This document shows positions 58,061 through 64,000 of a stretch of 64,000 bases of DNA, in pieces. The stretch is from NCBI RefSeq assembly GCF_011761185.1, contig NZ_JAAOYM010000001.1, positions 1,736,001 through 1,800,000 on the forward strand, read 5' to 3'. The stretch is from Saccharomonospora amisosensis (GTDB taxonomy: Bacteria; Actinomycetota; Actinomycetes; Mycobacteriales; Pseudonocardiaceae). The notes under the pieces were generated by a model that saw only the letters and a program-made list of their open reading frames with translations, was not told the DNA's origin and did no database searches. The position numbers and the translations under genes were made by a program. Positions within the stretch are counted from its first letter, which is position 1, and the number at the start of each line of letters is the position of its first letter.

Positions 58061-60415
58061 TCAGTCGCGCATGAGGTAGGCGAGCACTTCTTTCTCCCTG
58101 TCCACGAAGCGCTCACCGGAGACATCCACGGCCACGGCTTCGATGCGCCCGCCGGTGAAGGCGAACGGCGGCCTGTAGTCGGGGGAGACCGGGGAGCCAC
58201 TGTCGCGGCCGACGCTGAGCCCCTCGCTGAGCGAGAACGGGCCCGGCTGGGTCCTCAGTTCGATGCCGCCGACGCGGTCGGTGTCGAGGTACAGCGTGAG
58301 GGTACCGAGTGCGCTGCCGGTGGGGTCGCCGCCCGTGCGTTCGAATCCGGCGGTGAACAGGTGCCTGCCGGTGCCGAACTCGACCTCCGAGGACACCCGC
58401 TGGATGTCCTCGCCCAGCCAGTTGTAGACGAAATGGAACCGCCGGTCGCGCAGGAAGAGTGCGAGCCCACCACCGACACCGCCGAACGCGAACAGCACGC
58501 CCTCGGCGTCGGGCGTGTCTACCACCACCCCGGCGGCGATGCCGAACGAGCGGCGAATGATGTCAACGGCGGAGCCCTGCGGCACCTCCGAGGTGTCCGG
58601 GTAGTAGACGTAGCGGTCGCGGGGCGCGGAAGGTCGCGGGCGAGGGGACAGCCCGATCTCCAGCGCCGTTCGGTCGTCCAGCGGCAGTCCCTTGTAGAGC
58701 CCGGCCTGGTAGAACCACAGCCCCTTCAGCCGTTCCAGCACGTCAGGGTGCTCGGCGGCGAGGTCCCGGGTCTGCGTTCGATCGGACGGCAGGTGGTACA
58801 ACTCCCAGACGTCCTGGTCGAACTTGCCCCAGCCCGACATCGGCGGGTGCAGCGTGTTGGCCAGCCAGCCGTCGTGGTACACCGCCCGCATGCCCAGCAT
58901 CGAGTAGAACTGGGTGGTGCGGCCAGGGGCGGTGGGGTCGGTGATGGTGTCGGCGAAGCTGCGGCCCTCGATCGGTGCCTGCGGGAACCCCTTCAGTACT
59001 TCCGGTGCCTGCACACCGGTGAGCTCGTACAGCGTCGGCACGATGTCGATGGCATGGACGTACTGGTCACGCACCCTGCCGCGGGCGGAGATCCCGCGCG
59101 GCCATGAGATGACACAGGTGTCGCAGACCCCGCCCTCGTAGCCGGAGAACCGCTTCCAGTAGGGAAACGGTGTGTCGAACGCCCACGCCCAGCCGGTGTT
59201 GTAGTGGTTGTAGGTCGTCGGGCTGCCGAGCTCGTCGATGCGTTTGAGGTTGTCCTCCATGGTGTCGGGGACACCGTTGAGGAACTTGTCCTCGTTCACC
59301 GAGCCGTTCGGGCCGCCCTCGGCGCTCGCGCCGTTGTCCGACACCGCGACGATGATCGTGTTGTCCAGTTGTCCGGACTCTTCCAGGTAGTCCAGCACCC
59401 GGCCGAGTTGATGATCGGTGTAGGAGACGTAGCCCGCGTACACCTCAGCCATGCGGGCGAACAGCCGTTTCTCGTCGTCACGAAGCGAGTCCCACGGCCG
59501 GACGAAATCCATCAGCGGCCAGCGCTGCCCGTCCGGTCCGGTGACGTCCGGCTCGCCGTGCGGGTTGATGGGGGAGAGCTCCACGTCGTCGGGCAGCAGC
59601 CCGAGTTCTTTCTGCCTGGCGAGGATCGCGGGCCGGATCGCCTCGTAGCCCTCGTCGAAGTGGCCCCGGTACTTGTCGGCCCAGTCCTTGAAGACGTGGT
59701 GCGGGGCGTGGCTGCACCCGGGAGCGAAGTAGGTGAACCACGGCTTGTCGGGGGCCACCATCCTGGAGTCGCGGATGAAGCGGATGCACTTGTCGGCGAG
59801 ATCCTTGGACAGGTGGTAGCCGTCCTCGGGTTGCGCCGGCTGGTCGACCTGGTGGTTGTCCTCCACCAGGTTCGGATACCACTGGTTGGTCTCCGCGCCG
59901 AGGAACCCGTAGAAGCGTTCGAACCCGCGTCCCAACGGCCAGCGCGCCTTCCACGACGAGGCGTCCATCTCGTCGCCCGGGGTGAGGTGCCACTTGCCGA
60001 GCGCGTAGGTGTTCCAGCCGCGTTCGCCGAGCACTTCGGCGATGGTGCCGTTCTCGAACGGCAGCCGGGCGGAGGAGCCGGGGAACCCGGTGGAGGCCTC
60101 CACGATGCAGGCCATGTTGTTGCTGGTGGCGTTGCGACCGGTGAGCAGGCTCGCCCGGGTGGGTGAACACAGTGCGGTGGTGTGGAAGTTGGAGTACCGG
60201 ATACCCGCGTCGGCGATCCTGCGCATGGTTGGCGTCTCGATCGGACCACCGTTGACGTCCATCGCGCCGTAGCCGACGTCATCCCACACGACCATCAGCA
60301 CGTTCGGCGCTTCCGCGGGCGCCTGCGGCTGGAGGAACGGTTTCCAGTCCGGGGCGGAGTCGCGGATGTCGACCTCGACCCTGCCCCGAAACCCCTCGCC
60401 AATGGGGTTGCCCAT
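58061..60415 (-). CDS. Arylsulfatase (type I, formylglycine)
   Basis: 784 aa from ATG at 60415. Core: NVLMVVWDDVGYGAMDVNGGP (metal Asp pair) near residue 38, formylglycine site ALCSPTRASLLTGR near residue 80 (CxPxR), GKWHLTPGDEMD near residue 140, and SDNGASAEGGPNGS near residue 395. The C-terminal ~250 residues include strand-rich segments (HLFTAGFERTGGDPTGSALGTLTLYLD). It hydrolyses sulfate esters. A sulfatase-modifying enzyme gene is not nearby. No signal peptide, so cytoplasmic. Probable sulfur scavenging or xenobiotic ester use. Confidence 0.93.
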   Translation of the reverse strand: MGNPIGEGFRGRVEVDIRDSAPDWKPFLQPQAPAEAPNVLMVVWDDVGYGAMDVNGGPIETPTMRRIADAGIRYSNFHTTALCSPTRASLLTGRNATSNNMACIVEASTGFPGSSARLPFENGTIAEVLGERGWNTYALGKWHLTPGDEMDASSWKARWPLGRGFERFYGFLGAETNQWYPNLVEDNHQVDQPAQPEDGYHLSKDLADKCIRFIRDSRMVAPDKPWFTYFAPGCSHAPHHVFKDWADKYRGHFDEGYEAIRPAILARQKELGLLPDDVELSPINPHGEPDVTGPDGQRWPLMDFVRPWDSLRDDEKRLFARMAEVYAGYVSYTDHQLGRVLDYLEESGQLDNTIIVAVSDNGASAEGGPNGSVNEDKFLNGVPDTMEDNLKRIDELGSPTTYNHYNTGWAWAFDTPFPYWKRFSGYEGGVCDTCVISWPRGISARGRVRDQYVHAIDIVPTLYELTGVQAPEVLKGFPQAPIEGRSFADTITDPTAPGRTTQFYSMLGMRAVYHDGWLANTLHPPMSGWGKFDQDVWELYHLPSDRTQTRDLAAEHPDVLERLKGLWFYQAGLYKGLPLDDRTALEIGLSPRPRPSAPRDRYVYYPDTSEVPQGSAVDIIRRSFGIAAGVVVDTPDAEGVLFAFGGVGGGLALFLRDRRFHFVYNWLGEDIQRVSSEVEFGTGRHLFTAGFERTGGDPTGSALGTLTLYLDTDRVGGIELRTQPGPFSLSEGLSVGRDSGSPVSPDYRPPFAFTGGRIEAVAVDVSGERFVDREKEVLAYLMRD

Positions 60416-60758
60416 GATGCCTCCTTGCCGCCACGCGACCGCGCCGTTCTGCCCGCTAGAGCGAGTGCCCCGGAGACAGGTTCCTGCCACCACCACTGGC
60501 GGCGTTTTCACCCCATCGGGGTCGTGCCAGCCGGTGAATGACCCTCGCCAAATCTCAGGCCAGTTGCCGTGGACCAGGTATGAGGACGGTCATGCAAGTC
60601 GCTGCGGCCGGACGATCAACAGCGATCGGATCACCCAACCGCCTGGCGCCCCCAAAGTTATCGACCGCGCCCTCGAAGCAAGGGCGCGTGCGCTTTACTC
60701 CTGCGCGGTGGACTCAACTTGTCACGCCCGACTTGACCAGATTGGGACGCTAGCCAAC
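60416..60758. other. Intergenic region, no gene recognised
   Basis: 343 bp between the sulfatase start and the polymerase stop. Base composition falls from the usual GC-rich level towards the right end of this stretch. Short open frames here have no recognisable pattern. Confidence 0.4.
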
Positions 60759-62039
60759 TCATTTGGAAGTCGGTGAGGTCCACCTCGCTACCTGTTTTTG
60801 CTCAACTGGTAGACTCGCTGCACACAATGCGGCACAGAAAATTACGATAGTCGTTGCACCGAAGAATGCCCCCAATTCTACTGTTGATTGGCAGAGGAAT
60901 ACGATGACAATGGAAGCCGGCAGCTGATCTTCCGGTGCCTTATGTCTGCCTCTGAATACGATTGTGAGCGCTGAGGCGAGGATCGCCGCTGCCGCGACCG
61001 CGGGTAGTATGCCACCGTAAAACATGAGCGCGAGAATGGCATTATGAGGACTGAATCCCATGGTTGGACTCTCCGCGCCAACTGTGCTCGAAAAGCCACT
61101 GCCGAATACCGGATCCGCAGTTATCCGTTCGACCGTGTCTTTGTAGATGTCGTACCGGCCAGCAGTGTAATCCACGTTTGTCGCACCGTATGCTGTCTCC
61201 GTCATCCCGAGCAGACGTAGTGCGGTTGGTGGCGGTCCGTTCATGGCAGTCCAAATGCCGAAGGCGACAAGTCCGGCAACTACTACCACTAACGCGCGAC
61301 GTCTGTGGCCGACTAGTAACTGCGCCAGCAAGACTAGGACTACGGCGACAAATCCGGTTCGACCTCCGCTGACCAGTAAAGCTGATAAGAGCGTGAGTCC
61401 CTCCGCGGTAAGGAGAATCGACCGCGCGCCCCTCGCATTTCGGTACGCAAAGAACCAGATAGCTAAACCGACTGCGAGTTCGCTTGCGAGCGCAGGTCCA
61501 CGGTACGATAATCCCTCGTTGCCGTATGGCAGGTCTACTGGCGTTAGGTCGACAACTCCCCAGGAGGCGAGTAGGGCTGCTACGGCGCTCAAGATGATGC
61601 CGATGCGATACCCTAACAGCATTGCTTGCAGCCGACCGCGTAAGGCTAGCCCGTAGCCAAGAAGTACGGCTGGAATGGTGGTTAATAGATAGGACAGGGC
61701 ATCAGTATCCAGGTTGGCAATACTCGCTACGAGTACGCCGTAACCGAGCAGGTACCACGCAGGGTGTATGTAGCGTTGATCCTGCCGAGAAATTGGGAGG
61801 ACCCGCAATATCAGCAAGCCGGCAAGGAGTGCGCGAGCGCTTGACAAAAAAATTGGTGGGACAATGTCGCTAATTGCGTAAATCGGAATCAAAAGCCCGA
61901 AAAGGACCGTAAGCCGGTCAAGCCACCGATCGGTAGAGGGCGAGTTGTTATTCCGGACATCGAAGTTCCTGCCGTTTGAGGCAAGGGAAACATCTTTCGG
62001 TCGGAGGCCGGTTTCATGTTTGATGATACCCTGACTCAT
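60759..62039 (-). CDS. O-antigen ligase/polymerase-like membrane protein
   Basis: 426 aa, about 11 membrane helices from residue 40 on. Wzy_C-type pattern ASELAVGLAIWFFAYRNARG, then LLVSGGRTGFVAVVLVLLAQLLVG, then the periplasmic loop YDIYKDTVERITADPVFGSGF and SPHNAILALMFYGGILP. Such proteins polymerise or ligate surface glycan repeats. Composition is unusual: 27 of 60 bases in 60841-60900 are G or C, against a clearly higher level elsewhere. Codon use includes many A/T-ending codons, so transfer is likely. Start ATG at 62039. Confidence 0.8.
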   Translation of the reverse strand: MSQGIIKHETGLRPKDVSLASNGRNFDVRNNNSPSTDRWLDRLTVLFGLLIPIYAISDIVPPIFLSSARALLAGLLILRVLPISRQDQRYIHPAWYLLGYGVLVASIANLDTDALSYLLTTIPAVLLGYGLALRGRLQAMLLGYRIGIILSAVAALLASWGVVDLTPVDLPYGNEGLSYRGPALASELAVGLAIWFFAYRNARGARSILLTAEGLTLLSALLVSGGRTGFVAVVLVLLAQLLVGHRRRALVVVVAGLVAFGIWTAMNGPPPTALRLLGMTETAYGATNVDYTAGRYDIYKDTVERITADPVFGSGFSSTVGAESPTMGFSPHNAILALMFYGGILPAVAAAAILASALTIVFRGRHKAPEDQLPASIVIVFLCQSTVELGAFFGATTIVIFCAALCAASLPVEQKQVARWTSPTSK

Positions 62040-62417
62040 TCATCCTTCGCCGATCAACCTCGCCTATTGTTTCGAGTCGTTCCGGTCGGCAGTCAATGGG
62101 TGCCAGTCAGATTTTCCCTGTCGACCAAGACGTTGAACACACGCGCAACGATCTGTGCAATGACGATCGGTTTTAGCCTAGCTCGCCGTGGTAAGACTTG
62201 CTGGTCCATTGTGCCTGATCGCATGTCGCACGTGGTGGTGAACCTGAAGCAACTCGACAGCCTGTCCGGTCGGTAGGGCGGGCGTAGTCGTCACCGGATC
62301 GGTAGGTATTGAGCCCTTTCCAGCGTGGTATGTAAGGTCGATGGGTGATGTCGAGGTGGGTGAAGCCTCGTAGATGGGCGAACTTCCTAGATCAACTCGC
62401 CCCACCAAGAGCTTCGG
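62040..62417. other. Low-GC intergenic region, no gene recognised
   Basis: 378 bp before the transposase fragment. I see no coding pattern on either strand; it may contain the promoter of the polymerase gene. Confidence 0.4.
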
Positions 62418-62630
62418 GTGTTTGTTCACCCGATCTCGGTACCGGTTTCCAACTGTCCCTTGCAGGTGATGGCTGGCCCGCTGCTACTTCGACGGATGGT
62501 GGTGGGGAGCCGGTGGCGACGACCTGCGGTCGGTGAGCAGGCGTTGCTGGTACTGGTGCCCACTAACACGGGTGAGACCTACACCGCCCTGGCCGGCGGA
62601 TTCGGCTTCAGCACGACGACGGTGGTTCGC
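62418..62630 (+). mobile_element. 5' fragment of an IS5-family (Tnp_4-type) transposase
   Basis: From a GTG at 62418 the frame reads FVHPISVPVSNCPLQ, then GSRWRRPAVGEQALLVLV, GETYTALAGGFGFSTTTVVR. This is the helix-turn-helix start of IS5-type transposases (pattern SRWRRLxPGRQALLVLxHLRxGETYAxLAxGFGVSTTT). After about 71 residues similarity stops and the DNA continues as an asparagine synthetase fragment on the other strand. The DDE domain is absent, so it is dead. No terminal inverted repeats found. Confidence 0.78.
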
Positions 62631-62639
62631 GATTCCGGA

Positions 62640-62849
62640 TACCAGGGTGGTGGCATCTGACATCGGCTGCTGCCCACGCTCGGGCAGATCGACAATGGCC
62701 AGCCGGTCGTGACCGAGTACACCGGTCGCCGTCGTCGCGTCCCAACTGACCGATCGCCCGCCGTCCGGGCCACGGTGGGCGAGCACCTGCGCGCTGTTGG
62801 GCAGGTCTCGCCGGTCTCCGGTGTGGGCGACCCCGGCTATTCCACACAC
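62640..62849 (-). pseudogene. asnB: N-terminal fragment of an asparagine synthetase (glutamine-hydrolysing)
   Basis: From GTG at 62849, with GGAGG upstream, it reads CGIAGVAHTGD (the nucleophile Cys follows the start), then AQVLAHRGPDGGRS, GVLGHDRLAIVDLPERGQQPMSD. That is the class II glutamine amidotransferase start of AsnB. Residue ~70 is the last recognisable one. Then the frame runs through transposase DNA on the opposite strand. So ~90% of the gene was lost at the junction with the transposase fragment. Sits 37 bp after the bi-domain oxidoreductase on the same strand. Confidence 0.85.
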
Positions 62850-62886
62850 GCGTGGCTCCTCCTTCCGCCTTGCGGTAGCGGTCTCA

Positions 62887-64000
62887 TCAATGCGCGTCCT
62901 GAATGGAGCGGAACGCGGCGAGGGTGGCGCTGGTGGACAGCAGCAGCTGCTCGGTGACGGCCGGGGTGTTGCTTCCTTGCACGGCCGCGTGGAACGTGCT
63001 TACCGCAGCGTTGTGCCCCTTGTCCTGCGTGCTCCACGAACGCCTGCGCCCGTCGAGGACAATCCTGCGGTAGTCCTCGATGACGGCGTGCCGATCGCCT
63101 GCCAGCACCTCCACCCGTTCCTTGCCCGCACCGGCGGGGGAGGAGGCGCAGTAGGTGACAGTGGACACCGAGCCGTTCCGGTGCCGGATCAGCAGCCCGA
63201 CGTCATCGGCCAGGCCGAGTTCCCCGGTGCTCCCGGCGACCGCGGACACGACCTCCGGCGCGGAGCCGGTGAGGGCGCAGCAGCTGTCCACGAAATGGCA
63301 CATCTCGCCGCGAAGCCGGCCACCCTGGCGGCGGTCGTGGTACCAGTGCTCGCCGGGAAGCTCACCGGCCGCGACACGGTAGACCACCGTGCGGGGAGAG
63401 GCCTCGCCGAGGTGATCCGTGACCGCCGTCAGCGCGGGGGACCAGCGCCGGTTGTATCCGATGAAGAGGACGCCCGGCGACTGCCCGGCCAGCCTTGTCA
63501 GTTCCTCGGCTTCGTCCACGGTCAGCGCCGGTGGCTTCTCACACCACACGTGCTTGCCCGCTCGCAGCGCGCGCAGCACCAGCTCCGCGTGAGTGTCGTG
63601 CGGCGTGGCGATCACCACGACATCGACGGCCGGGTCGTCGATCACCTCGCCCGGTTCCGAAACGGCCTGCTCGAATCCGAACCGTTCGGCCACCTTGCGT
63701 GCCGAAAGGCCCTGTGCGGAGGCCACGGACACGAACCGCTGGAAGCCGGCCTGCCGGAAAGCGGGCAGCAACACACTCGTGGAGAACGAGCCCGCACCCA
63801 GCCAACCGACACCGGAGCAGGAGCGGGTGCTCGGCTTTCGCAACCGCACCGGCCCCTGCTCGACCCGGTCTTCAGGGTACCGAAGCTGCACGGCCAGGTA
63901 TGGCTCGCTGCCGCTGTCGATGAGCTCGTAGGCCTTGCCCGCCTGCCCGATGTCGAATCGGTGTGTCACCAGATCGTCCACTGTGATCCGCCGGGAGGCG
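62887..64000 (-). CDS. Bi-domain oxidoreductase: Zn alcohol dehydrogenase end + Gfo/Idh/MocA oxidoreductase (5' end outside window)
   Basis: 371 codons visible, open to the right edge. The first ~45 residues (SRRITVDDLVTHRFDIGQAGKAYELID, EPYLAVQLRYP) are the C-terminal end of a Zn-dependent alcohol dehydrogenase. Then comes a Rossmann start VGWLGAGSFSTSVLLPAFRQAG and the Gfo/Idh/MocA pattern VVVIATPHDTHAELVLRALRAGKHVWCEKPPALTVDEAEEL, FIGYNRRWSPA, GEMCHFVDSCCAL. Proteins with this order (~700 aa) belong to glycan biosynthesis clusters and act on sugar nucleotides. So the real start is beyond 64000. Confidence 0.88.
   Translation of the reverse strand, partial: ASRRITVDDLVTHRFDIGQAGKAYELIDSGSEPYLAVQLRYPEDRVEQGPVRLRKPSTRSCSGVGWLGAGSFSTSVLLPAFRQAGFQRFVSVASAQGLSARKVAERFGFEQAVSEPGEVIDDPAVDVVVIATPHDTHAELVLRALRAGKHVWCEKPPALTVDEAEELTRLAGQSPGVLFIGYNRRWSPALTAVTDHLGEASPRTVVYRVAAGELPGEHWYHDRRQGGRLRGEMCHFVDSCCALTGSAPEVVSAVAGSTGELGLADDVGLLIRHRNGSVSTVTYCASSPAGAGKERVEVLAGDRHAVIEDYRRIVLDGRRRSWSTQDKGHNAAVSTFHAAVQGSNTPAVTEQLLLSTSATLAAFRSIQDAH

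Noticed and set aside
57718-58074. Possible small gene between carbonic anhydrase and sulfatase
   Set aside because: Only ~20 residues look like a known pattern; the rest has no coding character and no ribosome site.
1-64000. tRNA, rRNA, complete prophage or biosynthetic (PKS/NRPS) genes
   Set aside because: None recognised on either strand. P450s alone are not enough to call a secondary-metabolite cluster.

Overview
The window is high-GC DNA with dense genes, many GTG/TTG starts and short ATGA/GTGA overlaps. A conservon (CvnA-D plus P450s), a DivIVA-like coiled-coil protein, nicotinoprotein (NDMA-type) alcohol dehydrogenases and an LLM/F420-type oxidoreductase point to an actinobacterium, most likely in or near the Pseudonocardiales. 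The family placement is inference. I see no rRNA or tRNA gene, CRISPR array, replication origin or complete insertion sequence.

Left part (1-21.9 kb). A WS/DGAT acyltransferase running off the edge overlaps a PhoU gene. Then come carbamate kinase, a DivIVA-like protein, ThiI with a Ser-Ala-acidic repeat insertion, and an AraC regulator divergent from a DUF2000 gene. At 7.7-13.1 kb lies a full conservon on the minus strand: cvnA-cvnB-cvnC-cvnD followed by two P450s, one CYP157-like with a broken ExxR motif and one CYP154-like. A third P450 is transcribed divergently. Thiolase, formaldehyde-dehydrogenase-like, MgtE-like and zinc-efflux (CDF with ArsR regulator) genes follow, mixed with two decayed genes (HxlR/SCP2 type and DUF6461 type).

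Middle (21.9-33.4 kb). A minus-strand operon encodes NuoA, a cysteine-poor NuoB/NuoD-like fusion, then NuoH, J, K, L, M and N. It is a complex-I-like membrane arm with no NADH module, no NuoI and no N2 cluster ligands. Next to it is a metal-handling operon (DUF302, SHOCT membrane protein, multicopper oxidase).

Catabolic part (33.7-56 kb). After a methionine-synthase-like pseudogene and an orphan VanB-type reductase come a NarL-type response regulator and a seven-gene plus-strand operon: two NDMA-type alcohol dehydrogenases, aldehyde dehydrogenase, LLM oxidoreductase, PaaK-like CoA ligase, a third Zn alcohol dehydrogenase and an amidohydrolase. Further on are a solute-binding lipoprotein, muconolactone-isomerase-like protein, SDR, IclR regulator, deaminase-like amidohydrolase, DoxX protein, intradiol (hydroxyquinol-type) dioxygenase, CaiB CoA-transferase and citryl-CoA-lyase-like protein. 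A distinctive three-half-site operator, CGGAC-N4-GTCCG-N5-CGGACAT, occurs twice in the dioxygenase/CaiB divergent promoter and once, with one mismatch, before the alcohol dehydrogenase operon. This suggests that one regulator, probably the local IclR protein, ties the two catabolic blocks together.

Right end (56-64 kb). A secreted lipase, beta-carbonic anhydrase and a large arylsulfatase are followed by a clearly lower-GC segment with an O-antigen-ligase-like polymerase, a transposase fragment fused to an asparagine synthetase fragment, and a bi-domain oxidoreductase that leaves the window. This looks like the edge of a horizontally acquired surface-polysaccharide cluster. A 20-22 bp GC-rich tandem repeat family recurs at three intergenic sites (19.2, 20.3 and 33.6 kb).
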